This document shows, in pieces, positions 13,526 through 26,300 of a stretch of 64,000 nt of DNA. Under the pieces are notes generated by a model. The model saw only the letters and a list, made by a program, of their open reading frames with translations, was not told the origin of the DNA and did no database searches. Positions within the stretch are counted from its first letter, which is position 1. Each line of letters starts with the position of its first letter. The translations under genes and the position numbers were made by a program. This DNA is from Rhynochetos jubatus (taxonomy: Eukaryota > Chordata > Aves > Eurypygiformes > Rhynochetidae): positions 6,230,501-6,294,500 of the forward strand of contig CM050662.1 in NCBI GenBank assembly GCA_027574665.1. Direction: 5' to 3'.

Positions 13526-16500
13526 TGATCAGTTAAAAAAAACCCAAACAAACCAAAACACACCAGGCCTTAGAATTGAACTCATTTAAACAGGTAAGCT
13601 AAGGGGCTACACAAAACTGTGCCGTGGTGCACAAGATTTCTTAAGGCAAATGGTTTGCATTAAGAACCCCGCGGGCAGTTCTCGCTGCATTTCCAGGTGC
13701 ACAACATCCAAGTCACCGCATCCCATCTGCTTCTCAGGGCAGGGAAACATTATTCTTTGTCATACACACTGAAAACTGCTTGTCATGGTGTGTGGTGGGA
13801 AATGGATCTTTCTGGTGTGAAAATTAGCTTTAGAAATGAGATTGATTCTTTTTTTTCCCTCCTTCTTCCTTCTACTTTCTTTTGCAATCCCTCAGTAGCC
13901 CTGTACATGAGTTTCACCCTTGATCCTGCTTTATTGTGTGTTCAGTTATACGCTTAAGCTCGGGTCATATGCAGCATCCGCTATGGATTAGGTCCTGCTT
14001 TTAAATCCAGTCTTAGAAGGAAGATGACTGCTGCCAGGAGGTCAAGTGCTTCACCTGGACTGATTCAGAGAATAAGGGGGCTCGCAGTTACCTGGACCGT
14101 TTGGGTGGGGGTTTCGTTGGTATTTAGCGCCCTGCCTTGAGCGTGCAATGCTTTTCAAAGATGTGGCTCTCTCGCTTCCTGTGGAGCAGCTGGAAAGCAT
14201 AATTAAGGGTTAATGTTCAGGACGAGGGGGGGATAAGCAGCAAGCTCTTGCCAGTAAGTTAGACAAGCAGCACTCTCAGGAGAATGACTGAGAAGGATGG
14301 GAGAAATGTACTGTGAAGCCAATTGTGCAGGTATCCTTTTTACCTACTTCAAAAAGATTTGTTGCTTTGATTGCAAGAAAGAAAACTTTGGGGCAGGGCT
14401 CTTCTCTGCCATTTTAAAGCGCTGTCACATTTCAGTCAGAATTAGATGTGTGAGATTTTGTGTGAAGGGTCACGTAAGGTAGCTGGTATGCTCTTTTCAT
14501 CCAAATTTGCTGCCTAATCCTACGGGGGAGTAAAAGTTTTCTTGCATAAGACTGCCTTTTTGTAATGACAATCCTGTCAGGGGAAGCAGCTGTCTCTGCT
14601 ATGAATGTATTTATGGGCTAACGTCAGGAAAAAATACTAATAAAAAAATACCACCTAGCAAGAAAATGTCATATAGATTAAGTTAAGTTTTAAGATTCTT
14701 TGTTAATGGTTTTAATTTTGTAAGGCTTGTAGCAACATTATTCAGTGGCTAGTAAGTAAATATGAATGAACAGCTCAGACATGTAAACATTTATATTGAA
14801 GAAATCACAGCGTCTAAGATGACTTGAAGCTTGATGTTATTAATTTCAAAATGAACTATTTTTCTTAAAAAAAGAACAACTCAGTAACTTGCCAAGAAAA
14901 ATACTGAAGTCTGTAACTTCTAGGAAATTCTGTATACCAACCTGCACCTGCAATATTTCCTGTTGATCTTAGATCTAAGGTGTAAAAATTAGTTAAAAAT
15001 ATTAACCTTATTTCCAATAATAAGCCATCTTCTATCTCTATATTTTTTCTTTTTGAATTAGGGGTGCAGTTATTTCACTGTGCTGTTTTTACCAGTTTTA
15101 AATGTAATGATTTTTTCCTGTTTCTGTTCATTAGAAGTCCTGCATTTATAGATAAATACAGACTTTGAAGTTGCCTTGCTCGAGTCTCCTGCAAGATGGT
15201 ATAAAGCCCATTGAAGGTGACCTGTCATCCTATTTTTGCAGCACATGTTGTCTTGGAGGTTGTGGTTGTCCCTTGATACTGGGATGTCTAAACTGTGACG
15301 TTTCAGATCCAGAGTCAAGTTATTCCTTGTCCAGCAGTTAATCTCCAAGCAAATGATCATCCAGAAGGAAAGCTGAAAGACAGTTTGGGACCTGTTAGGC
15401 TGCTTTTAAATTCTCCCCAAGAACTAAGCTTACGTGCTGCTATCAGGTTCCAATAGGGTCTTTGATGATGTTTGTACTTTAAGTACTGCGATTGAGTAAA
15501 ACATGAATACTGCTGTGACACCAGTAACATTATGAGTAACTTCATTGCACTCAGGGGTGTTCTCAGCACTTTTGATACAAACGCTCCCTGTTCTATGTTT
15601 TAGGTTGGTATTTTACATGTCCTGAGGCCAGGGAAGCCTATTTTAATTTAGAAATGATGTGGGTTAGTGGAACTGGAAGTGTTGCATTCAGTTCCCGAAA
15701 TCTGGTAGAACCTCATAATGCTTCTGACGGCTGTGCATCTGCGGGGCGGATGAATAAATGTATTGAAAGGCTGAGGGATTCAAACACTACAGTGATCATA
15801 TACATGCCAGAAATAGATTAATGCCATTTGCTTTTATGAATTAAAAGAAGTAGACCTATGGTTTCATGTAGGTGGAACGAAACACTCTCTGGTGGATATG
15901 CAGCAGAGTTATCACGTACGCTCTGTGCCCTGTTCCTGCAGGATATATAATAGTGCCACCGTGAGTTTGTACAACATGGTTCAGAAAGTTGAAGAACTGC
16001 TAACAAAAACTGAAAGTGGTGATCCAAACATACTGGATGCTTATGATTCATATGGGTGTTCAAATAGGAACTTTTGTTCCAAAATGCTTGTAAACATAAA
16101 TCTGTGGGATGGATTGCTGTCCCTGCCCTCGGCAATAAACATTCCAGAGATGACATGAATTTGGCTGGCTTGAAAACACTAAAACAAAAAGGCTTGTCTT
16201 TGTCAACTGTGATCCAGTTTGCTGTGTATTTCCATAGCAGTTTTCTAAGCATTTCAAAATTGATGTAATTAGTAGGTCCCAAAATGACCAAGAGCAACAT
16301 TATTTTTGGTTCCCCTTTTATATGTCAGGTTTTTTATTTGCTTTCCTTGCCTTTCCTGCCATATTTCTGGATTTTTCTTTTTATTGACTTTTCTTTAAAG
16401 TTCTTATTTTTTTTTCTGTCAATAAACTAGTTATTCTTTCCTAACCCTTCTTCATCTGTAGATGCCCTGTTGAGTGTTTTGGGCTTTCATTTGTGGTGTT

Positions 16501-17280
16501 TCATTGGCAGCATAAATGAGGTTTGCAAGTGTTCCAGAAATAGTGCAGACTTGGGCAAAGGAGTGGATGGCAGAGGAGGACACAACTCACAGAGGCATAG
16601 TTTGTGCGACAACTTCATCTTGAAATATGTCATGAGATCATTAACTTGAATCTGGAAAATGACTGGAGAAAGATGTATGGGTCTTCAAATTCATGTATGA
16701 CTGCCCAGCAAACATTCAATGTCCATGAGTGGACTTTGGCAATACTGATAACAAGAAGTCACCTTTAGGCTGGCCTGCTCAGGACTCATACATAAGGCTC
16801 TGAATCCACACAGAATGAGGTTCCCTCATCCATGGCCCTCCCCATATAGCAGGCAGGGCATGACAACGCTCACATCTGTGAAACAAAAGGTTGTGATTTG
16901 GAGAAGGCTGGTTGGTGGAAGTTCAGCAGTTAAGCTAAGTATGTACAGTGTGTGGCCCAGAGCAGGCTCCAGTCTAATGTTTTCCATTCTGCCATTGCTC
17001 AAAGCTTATCTCCTTCCCCATGGAAGTTATTCCCTTATGTTTTGGTGCGTCTGTGACAAAGGTGCTTTCACATCCCTAGTCTCCTAGCTCCTGGGTAAGG
17101 CAGTGACCCAGCACTCTGGTCCAGGATCCACTCTCAGTCATTGACTTTTCGCTGAAGGATCTTCCCTGATTTGGAATTGCTGGTTTCTTTTTTACACTCT
17201 GTTTGTTGAGGATACCCCACCTTGTAACAATAACAAAATGGCAAATTTTAGTGCTTGTCTGAATCAGGAACAGGAGTGTT

Positions 17281-17332
17281 TATTTGCTTACTCATGTAAT
17301 AAGTACTTTGTACATGTATGAGTAAGCAAATA
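17281..17332. repeat. Inverted repeat with perfect 15-bp arms
   Basis: The left arm TATTTGCTTACTCAT (17281-17295) is the exact reverse complement of the right arm at 17318-17332. The 22-nt centre contains its own GTAC-TTT-GTAC mini-hairpin (17303-17313), so a transcript could fold into a two-part stem-loop of about 52 nt. The arms end sharply, with no pairing outside them. It may be a remnant of a small DNA transposon, a small-RNA hairpin, or chance. No family is recognised. Confidence 0.9.
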
Positions 17333-17482
17333 TGCTTAAGTAACTACCTAAGTTGGATATGTAAGCACACAGAATGGCAGAGTACTAATTTTATGAACAT
17401 AGCACAAATATCAATAAATACATTAAAGTACACAGCAAGAACTCACCCTTTTGTTGAAGTTTTTGTAGCCCAAGAGGGTAAT

Positions 17483-17502
17483 CCACGACAACGTTGTCGT
17501 GG
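17483..17502. repeat. Perfect 20-bp palindrome CCACGACAACGTTGTCGTGG
   Basis: All 20 bases are self-complementary. The right half continues to 17508 as TGTCGTGGTTTAAC, which as I recall matches the 5' terminus of a common avian LTR. The left half CCACGACA matches the matching 3' LTR terminus. No LTR body is recognisable on either side, so this is not called as an element. It lies 150 bp downstream of the inverted repeat at 17281-17332. Confidence 0.9.
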
Positions 17503-18300
17503 TTTAACTATGCTCGAGTGACTGTGGGGTTTGGTTACTATTTTAGCACTTCTTGGATGTTGAGGAATTGTTCTTCCCTCTCTAGCATTAACTGGCCATT
17601 TTTGGTTTTTTAACCAGTCTGTAAACCAGGATCTGATTGAAGAATTAATTGGCGTGTGATGCTAAGATGCTACTCATAAGTAGTCGTTCATAAGTGCAAG
17701 ATCTTAACTGTTTGGGTATTCATCCACTAGGTATTAATATTAATTTTCTAATTTAATAAAAGAAAACACCGAAACACAAGAATCTTGACTAGTTTACCCA
17801 AATTTACCAGCCATGTAATAACACGGACACTCTGCTGTGACTTTACTCACAACATTTACTATTTTGGTATTATTTCCTCCTAATTTTTATCTTAAGAGCT
17901 AGAAAACATATCTCAGGTCAATGTATGACTGCGGTTGATAGAATTAATCTAACGTAATATGTGATTTCAAAGGGGACAGATGTCTGGAGATCGAATGTCA
18001 AGATTCCTTTTTGCTCTGTCATCTCCCTAACTCTGTAGAAGAGGTGCTTCTGGTGTCTGGCCCTTGGGCGCGTTTACCTTCGCTTAATTGCTGTGGTCTG
18101 TTGCATTTGCTCTCTGCCACAGCCTCTATCTCGTCATGTAATTTTCATGTTTGCTGAAAAAGTCTAAGCCTCTTAAAGGCATGAGAGCCCTAGTTTTCCT
18201 CTCAAAGCTGAATTTAGTAAATTATTAATAATAAAAATGTGTAAACAATGAAACACCAGAAGTAATACGATTTTTGCTAAGCAACCCTGTTAAATAACCA

Positions 18301-18480
18301 GCGTGCTGTGCTGCATCCCGCCCGTTATCCTGGCGGTCTACACGGGCGTCCCCCGCCCTCCTCTGGGTAAGCTGCGCGCAGCCCTGTGCTGCCGGAGCTG
18401 CGGTTGGCCGGCGCTGGGCGTGCAGGCAGTCCCAGGACAGCCTTGGGTGGTATCCTCAGGGCAGCACTGGTGTCGTGTGC
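18301..18480. other. CpG-rich patch inside intron 5
   Basis: GC content and CpG density jump here compared with the AT-rich surroundings. I count about 14 CpG in the first 130 bases, including GCGCGC near 18376 and GGCCGGCGC near 18408. Such density resembles a small CpG island or an orphan regulatory element. No TATA box, coding signal or gene start is evident, and the role is unknown. Confidence 0.6.
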
Positions 18481-19780
18481 ATCCAGAACATCTCCTGTAC
18501 TGCACTGCGCAATAACCCTGCCTTGCTGAGTCGCTCTGTACAGTTTCTTGCAGCTCCCTGGCCTACTGAAGCGGCGTTCTAGAAATACTGGTAGCGCTAA
18601 ACAAATTTTGTCTGTCTTTGACAACTGACGGCCGAGATGAATTTTAGCATTAAGGGAATGAAGCATTCTGTGTCGTTCTTTGTTAAGTTTGGATTCTGTA
18701 ATGAATTTGTTACTACACAGAACGTACGTACATTATTTTCCAGGACAAAACCCAAACCCCAGTTGCATGCTGCTCTATTGATCTGCCGTAACAGCTAGCC
18801 TGTGGAGGCTTATTTGGTTTTCCTTCAAAAGGAGTATGACTTACGTGCTGTTAGTTCCCTGTAAGTAATACTGTGATGGCACATGGGCCTATGCAAACAT
18901 CGACCTTGCTTGTAGTACGCATCTGGACGTGTGCTTTGGGCAGCAGGGCCATCCAGGTCTGCCCATGGTGCAAGGTCAGTGGTGCTGCTGCCCTTGAGGG
19001 ACAAGGACGCAGGTGCAGGGAGCCTGGTCCCTGCGGGCTTGCTGTACCTGTGTCTCCCTTAGAGCACCATGCAGGAACGTGGAAGGGTGGGAAGGAGCTC
19101 AAGGTTTGATGGAAGCGATGGTCACAAACCTGTAAACAGAGGCAACGTCCAGCGGTTATTGCAGGTCGGGGTAGAAAATAACGTAACAGTTACTTAGTGA
19201 TCCTGTTCCCCCTGCAGCAGATAGGTGGATGCTAACCTTCTGCACCCCCTCCACCCCATGCTCTTTGTACATGACAAATGTCTACTAATTATTTAAATTA
19301 AATAGCTGCATGGTTTTTCTATATAAGTGCCTTAGTTTCAGACTTTCCAGGGTTTCACAGTTACATCCCTAATTATATGATTTCCTATTAGTATTCCTGA
19401 TGTCATTCCCTAGTATGATTTCCTACTAATAAGGTGAACGTTTAGTAACATTTTGGAATTAGAAGTTTTTTTTACATGTGGTATTTGATACTTGTCACTT
19501 GAAAATAACAAGAAATAGAACAAAGATATAAGTAAATGCAAACCTGCTGCAAATGTAGAAACCACTGTAGTAAATAACTTTAATATTCTCGAACACCCAT
19601 TTTATCTTCCTCATTTCTTCCCCTTTTCCCCTTTGGGGCTATGGCAGAGGAGAACAACAGATGGTTATCAGTCAAGAGTAACTAGGGAAACCGCAAAACC
19701 TGCCCCAATTGCTATGGAGACAGCCATTTCTGTGCTTGGTATGCACTATTTGTTACATCAGCAACCAGAGAGAGTTAAGG

Positions 19781-19797
19781 AAAAAAAAAAAAAAAAA
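19781..19797. repeat. Poly-A tract (17 A)
   Basis: Seventeen consecutive A follow a purine-rich stretch. It could be a processed-retroposon tail, but no source gene is recognisable upstream. Confidence 0.85.
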
Positions 19798-22700
19798 TTT
19801 GTTCTAAACCCCTGATATTGAAAGGAAATCTTGGGTTTGTGTGTATTCTCCTTGTGGGAAGGGGCAGGAGTAGCCTACATGCTCATTTGCCACTTAAGTT
19901 TTGCATGAAGCTAATAAGATGCCTATTTTTTGACAGCAACATTTTGAATGGTGAGTTAATGTAATAATAAAAAAAAAAAACAACAGAGTAAATACTTAAT
20001 ACTTTCGAATATTCTGCAGAGTAATTATTTAGAAGCAACTCTTCCCCTCCAAATCAGATATCCTTCCCTCCTTATTTAACAACCTGGCAACATAGGTCAG
20101 GTATGAAGACTAAAGACAGAGAATATGCCTGTGCCCAATTATTTCATGCAGATGAGCTGTTTCTGCACAATGCTTCAGCTGTACCTTTTGGCAAAACCAC
20201 ATCTTTAGGAAACCAAAAAACCCCAGAATTTTGGAACACTTGTGAAAATCCCAGAGGGAGATTTCGGCTAGATCACAGCAGGTCTGTCATTTGTATTTTT
20301 CACTACTTATTTACTCCACTTGAGAATTTATCTAATGTTCAGTTTTGTGTATGAATTTGTTAAGTTTTCTAATACAAACAGGTTCTTACAGAAAGTAAAG
20401 CGTCAATAAAGAGTAACGATTAAACATGAAAAATGCTTTAAAAGCTACTTTGAAAAAACTGAATTTCAATGTAATTGAACTTAGTATTACTTCAACAGAC
20501 CATCTATTGCCATTTATGGTACTTCCTTATCAGTTTAATGTAAGGATAAGAATTTTAATTTGGTATGTGAGAAATTTGACACAGATGTATTGGTGTCACT
20601 TCCCTTTGAAAATTTAACATTCTCGAAGTTATATAAGGACTTGTTTGGAGGCCGGATGATAAATTAGTGTTTCTCTAATTCTTACAGCTTACTGAAGAGC
20701 TTTAGTACTAGGGTGTAAACTTCACAGGAAAGTGATGGCATAGACTCAGCAGTTTGTATTAGGAAAAGAAAAAGAAAAAAAAGAAAATGTTGGGGAAAAA
20801 TGTTGTCCAAACTAAGGTTCCTTTGGAGATTTAATTAACAAACTTAATTTTTTTTCTAACAGCAATTCTACAGTAAGCTACAGTGATTTTACTTTCCTGT
20901 GAAATGGCTATTGAAAATTCGTTTAAATCCTTTAGTAATACATCACCTTCATTATGTACCCATCTGGTTAAATATGCAAGCGTTTTATTAACAAGGAAAT
21001 GACTCTTGCTTAATCTCAGATGTATAACAGTAGATATTTGTAACAATAGTAGAGCGATTTTGTATCTAACACTTATTTTTATGCTAAACATGTAAAATAT
21101 GAGAAACAGCAATCTGAAAAGTATTTATTACAGTACTTGTTAATATATGCTTTTATTTAAATATTTAACTAGATTCTGGACAAAATACAGAAAGAGGTTA
21201 TAGTAATTGAACTACTGTCACAGTATAATTAAAAACCAGATTAACACTTGAGCTCAACAGTGGCCTCATAGTGTTTGTAAATGGAAAAAAAAAAAAATCC
21301 CTCGCCGAAATAAATAAAGTACAAAACACTGATTATGTAGTTCATTATTGTGAAATGCTGATGCTTGAAGGACCTCTTCTTCATCAATGTGAGTATGGTT
21401 AGTTGCAGAAAAAATATCGAAAGTTCCTATATATGGCATCAGGTTAGTTGGTGTACTATGAAGAAATATTGCTAGTTATATAAATGCAGGGGTTTAAGCA
21501 TTAACTAACATGTAATGTTAGTAAAAGATTAGATTATTTCACTTTTGGAAATTTTCACCCTGGATGAATGAAATTCTTTAACATTTTAGAACAGGTTTGG
21601 GTGTTGGTTTTTTTGTTTGGTTGAGGTTTTTTTAAACGTAAATCTAGTAGCATGATAAAAATGATATCACCTTTGTTGCTGGCGATTTTTCTCTCTCAAA
21701 TGCATTTGAAAACTATTCCTTATTGTTGTGAGCAAAATGTCCAAGCCTCAGTATTGAAAGGGTTATTTCAAATGGCAAAAGAATATCAACATTGTAAAAT
21801 CCTATTCCTTCCAAATGTTATTTGAAATTTAACTCTTGTGTATGATAGATCATGTACAAATCTAAATGGATAAGCTGGAGTTATACCCTGTCAGGGGAAC
21901 TGTGTTTTAAACAGCTGCAGTGATGTCTTGGCCCAGTCACAGACTGTCCAGTGATCTAAATCTGTTGGGATGCAGCATTATTTCTCATTGCATAAAAAGT
22001 TGATCTGGGTGTAAGGTTCTGAGGTTTTTTTCTTTAAAACATCAATTTTAAAGACAGGCAGTGATCAATCAGTTGCATATAATTTAGTCACAGAATTGCC
22101 TTTTTCTCCAAATAGTTTTACAAGTTCTTGCATTGTTTATAAGCATTTGTGTCACACCTCACCTAAATCCCACATACCCATTCAATATTTTACCTCCTTG
22201 AGTGTTTTGCTTCATTCTCTGAGATGTTCTGCTACTGCTCTTTGTATCTGTTAGTGTTGTCTGCCTGCTAATTGCCTGTCACAGAGCTCTCGGATCCCTG
22301 GAGCTTCTTAGGTGAGGTCAGAGTAGGTAATTCAATCACATGCGAGCTGCTGGGTTTCCCAGGCTCGGACCTCAGCTCCCTGATGTTGGAGCAAGAACCG
22401 TTCTGGCAACATCACGGAGGCCGAGTCTGGTGCTTTGGGTCTAATGCTTGAGAGATTTGGCATTTAACCCAAACACTTTGACCCAAATAGAAGTTAGATA
22501 TCTATCTAACTTAGCAAAGACTTGGAAGTTCAAGGTTTGGCAGTGTTTATTTGTTCATTCTCTGGCTTGTAGCACTTATAATGTGCCATACGTATTTCAC
22601 ACAGCTCAGTTATTGTGGTTTCTGTCATCCTTTAGCCTCTTTTAAATACAAAGGCTTACTTTTTCTGCATGAGAAGCCTTACTTTCTTCAGAGGTAGCGA

Positions 22701-25700
22701 ATTCACTTGGTAGTTTTATATAAAGTGTGAGCTTAGTGCTGTATTCTTCAAAAGGTGGGAGTGAAAGGAGGTGGAGAAAGTAACTTTGTCCATTTTAAAA
22801 TTGTGTCAAGTCTGAGTTTGTGTTGTCCGACCTCTTTTCATCATTATACTACACGCATAGCAACCTGTTTTTAATACTGAGGAGAAAAATGTCTTCTAGA
22901 AAGGGTATGAACACTGACAAGTGTAGATGGCATTGAAATCTCAACAAATGCTTCTGCTGGCTGAGACCATTTTTTAAATTTACCTGTAAGCCTGGAGCAG
23001 CTGATCTGTGTCTCAGGTAGCAGTGCTCCCTGCGTGTGAGTGCTCCATTCAGAAGGCAGCGATGAAGAAATGAGAGCAGTTTGCGTGTTCCTCAAGGAGA
23101 TGTACCTGCCACCTGTTCTGAGACACTGAAAGGCAATTTCCTTTCTTTTGAAAGTTGAATTTTTGCTTTCTCTGCATATTTGTTCTATTCAGGTTAGATG
23201 TTCTTCTCAACAAATGTTAGGCCTGTCTATTCTGCGCACTGAAGAGCTGCATACACACCCTACCCACTCTGAGTATGTGATCTGGCCACTAGCCCACATC
23301 ACAGGGGTTTTATTTTGTCTTCATGGCTATAGAAGTACGTGTTGAACACGTGTCTGTGCCTTTTGTAAGGCTTTACCTGAAGTTTTCTCGAAACTTTGAA
23401 TGAACACATTGTCTTGGAAGGAAGATGCTGTGTTTAGATTTAAACTCTCAAATCTCTGTTCTCTGCTTAACCACTCACCAGGGTGCTGCACACATGCAAA
23501 GGAATAGAATTTTCATCTCTACACGTAGAGCAATAAATGGGGAGGTGAAGTCTTTAAAAGTCATGCCTAATTGTAAGACAACTAATAGTTCTATTCCTTT
23601 TGAGGAGAAATTCTCACGCTTGGAGTTAAACACAGATGTGACTGTTTTGGCATGATAGATATCAGGAGGCATGAGGTCTGTTAGAAAGAAACATTAAACA
23701 TGTGGATGTCCCCCAGAGACTGCAGATGTAGTGAATGGGCACGCAGAATCAGTCTCTCTCTGTTGGGTACTTTCCCTATTTACTCACTGTCCTGCTAAAT
23801 GGGCATCTAGAGGTTTCCCTTGCTGTGGTCCTGTGGATTAATCACACAGACTAAACTAGCACCAGCATGACTGAACCTATAGAATTATGATTGTTATTAT
23901 GCTTTTTCAACAAAAATCAATCTATGGGAGAAGCGTTTTTGAAAAGAACCAATACACCGCATCTGAAGCCCTTTAATCAGAAGGCTTTGTCACGAGCACA
24001 CTGGGTTTATTTGCTTATTTTAGTGTATTTGGCAGAAAAATCGATATTCCAGTGTAACTCAAATAAAAATAGGCAATATATAGTACTTCCCATAGAAGAA
24101 GAGAGAGAGGTGATTCTCAAGCAGCGCCTGCTTTCTCTTCGTCACGCTAGCATGTGCCAACTTTATGCTTAATAAAGCCAACTGAAGTGTAAAGTACTTA
24201 GTCATGCAACCAGTGTTATATTTAACTCATTTGAAGTTTACTCCGCCTGAAATGCACCATCCTTTCTGTTTGAGCGACAGATTTTTATTAAACAGGGATT
24301 TCAGAAAAAACCACTCAGCAGCCACTGGTCCTCCCAGCAGTCAAAAATATATCGTTTTTAGCATCTTCACTAGGTGGTGAGAGAAAGAGAGAGAACATGA
24401 ACACGTATGTCTATACTTATATGCATACATGCATACACTATGCATGAACTCTTGCGCTTCAGAAGACTCCATTGTGGAGGACTGCATATCCCAGTATCTG
24501 TCAGTATAGGAGACATCGGAGTTTTGCCAAATCCAGCATGTCCTCCAAAGTTACGAGCTATGAGAAACCTTCGTTGGGCTTTATGCTTGCTAAGGTTTTT
24601 AGTAAACCTTATAGTGTATATGCTTTTTCATGCACTTTAAATCATAAAAATCGTGATGTCCATCGAGACCAGACTACATTACAAAGCATGTTTCCCATAG
24701 TCTTCAAATATATTCGTAGACGCAATCTTGGAAGGGATTCATAAAGTTTATATTTGCCATTGCTTTATTTAAACCTTTGTACTGCTTTCTGCTCTTTACC
24801 CCAAAGAGACCTTAGTTTGGTGTTTTGTTTTGTAAATATACTGTAGTGCTCTGTCTGTGCTTTATTGTTTTAGAATAAGAATGTTGCGGTGGTCTAAATG
24901 TCTATTTACACAAAAAATTAGATACAGAGAATGATTGTAAAGAAGCTGGTAAAACCATACGTGTGTATTATGCACGGGTGTAATATATTTGCTATCCCTG
25001 TATGTATATTTATGATTTTATAATAGTAACCAGGAACTGCAATAAAATCTTGGTATCTTTGTTCATGATACCTTACACACACCGGACAAATGGTCACTGC
25101 CTCACCAGATCTAAAGTCCAGATATTTGCCCTGTGCAAAGGGCGGTATAATACAGTCGGGAGCCTAAATCTATTTTTTTATCAACTGCAGGTACTTACAC
25201 GTGGCTAGGTAAATAATTTTATTTCTCTAGGTGTAAAATTTAAAGGCTCAAACGTCAGAAAATGTAATTTTAAATTGCAACTTCCAACTTTAATTTTCTA
25301 AGCAAAAGAGACAGATGTAGCTGTACTGCTGTATATAGATTGTAAAATATATTTAAACCGTGCGTATGCAGGGAGACGAATGAGAGAACTCCCCTATCCA
25401 AATATTAAATTACGCATTTTGAAGCAAAATAGTGTTTTAAGTGTATGTGTGTACAATGCTTTCTGTCTCTGGATTGCTCTCCCTGATGCAGTTAGACAGA
25501 ACCTGTATTTAGTCAGAAATCTTTCAATAGAACGGGCTACCAGATGGGACCAGTAACAATGCAGAGAGGCATCGAACCACCACAGACATTTGGTGCTTAG
25601 AATAATAAAAAGACTATAAAATTAGATTAGTTGAGTCTAATTTGGAATTGGTATATTCCCTATGCACTCTCACAGCTCTTGGGCAGATAAAGCCTGGAGA

Positions 25701-25897
25701 TTTAGTACCGTCAGGACAGAGGACTCCAACTTCCAGTAAAAGAAAAAAAGGCATTGTGGGAGGTCACGGAGGGCAGCACAGTGACCTCCAATGATTTACA
25801 GGCCTTTAGCTTAATGAAATTGTTTCAGTGACATGACGGTAAAAGCTCATAATGGATTGGATGCCCTAATGTAATGAAATTACTCCCTTCTGCCTTT

Positions 25898-25915
25898 AAA
25901 AAAAAAAAAAAAAAA
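25898..25915. repeat. Poly-A tract (18 A) upstream of exon 6
   Basis: An uninterrupted A run marks the change from AT-rich intron to the CpG-rich block that surrounds exon 6. Confidence 0.85.
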
Positions 25916-25954
25916 GGCGCAATTAATATTTACTGAGACCTGACAGGCTTCAGT

Positions 25955-26300
25955 GTGCGGTAGCGTGCAGCGCTGTCAGACAGCAGCGAGCAGAGCCCGA
26001 GCAGCGTGGCAGCTGAGCAGCCCTGCGCCGGGTGGCGAGCAGGCGCTGCGAGGGGGTGGAGGGACACCTCGGTGACGGGGGAGCCCCCAACCTGGCATTC
26101 CGTACCGGCCAGCCTTCATCCTCTCCCTTCCTTTCTGCAGGCAACTGGACAACAACCAGATCAGCTGCATCGAAGATGGAGCCTTCCGAGCCCTGCGTGA
26201 CCTGGAGATCCTGTGAGTTGACTTGGTGCGGTGCTGGGGCGGCGGGGGGGTGGCTCTCCCCGTGCTGCAGTGCTGGGCGAACCCGGGGGCTTGATAGCCT
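25955..26300. other. CpG-rich block around SLIT3 exon 6
   Basis: From about 25955 the sequence becomes GC-rich, with around 13 CpG between 25955 and 26085 and more within and after exon 6. It ends in ordinary intron. CpG density is far above the intron average. This may be a gene-body CpG island or an exon-associated GC rise. Promoter activity is not supported by any specific motif. Confidence 0.55.
26141..26212 (+). CDS. SLIT3: SLIT3 exon 6: leucine-rich repeat 5 of domain D1
   Basis: This is a 72-nt exon preceded by a pyrimidine tract and CTTTCTGCAG (ending 26140) and followed by the donor GTGAGT at 26213-26218. It is phase 2 on both sides, so it joins exons 5 and 7 in frame. After completing the shared Leu codon it encodes [20 protein letters not shown] followed by LEIL, one complete [25 protein letters not shown] is nearly invariant in vertebrate SLIT3; DLEIL distinguishes it from SLIT2 (DLEVL). 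The exon length is divisible by three with symmetric phases, so skipping it would remove exactly one repeat without a frameshift. Open frames that cover this exon in other frames are shadows. Confidence 0.95.

Larger units (their letters stand above)
1077..26140 (+). other. SLIT3: SLIT3 intron 5 (25,064 bp)
   Basis: This intron is bounded by GTAAGT (1077) and CTTTCTGCAG (ending 26140). It contains no coding sequence I can support; open frames of 60-160 codons on both strands lack domains and homology-like features. Recognisable repeats are few: a CR1 tail near 3.2 kb, T12A10 at 4.49 kb, a 21-bp tandem at 13.46 kb, an inverted repeat at 17.28 kb, a palindrome at 17.48 kb, a CpG-rich patch at 18.3 kb and poly-A runs at 19.78 and 25.90 kb. 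The remainder is AT-rich unique-looking DNA. Large 5' introns are usual for vertebrate SLIT genes and commonly hold enhancers, but none can be proven here. Confidence 0.9.

Noticed and set aside
15818-16300. 160-codon open frame on the minus strand
   Set aside because: It has no domain, no splice context and no compositional change. Two plus-strand frames overlap it equally well. Expected by chance in 64 kb.
24380-24445. Possible GA and ATGCAT microsatellite
   Set aside because: Runs are too short and interrupted to call.
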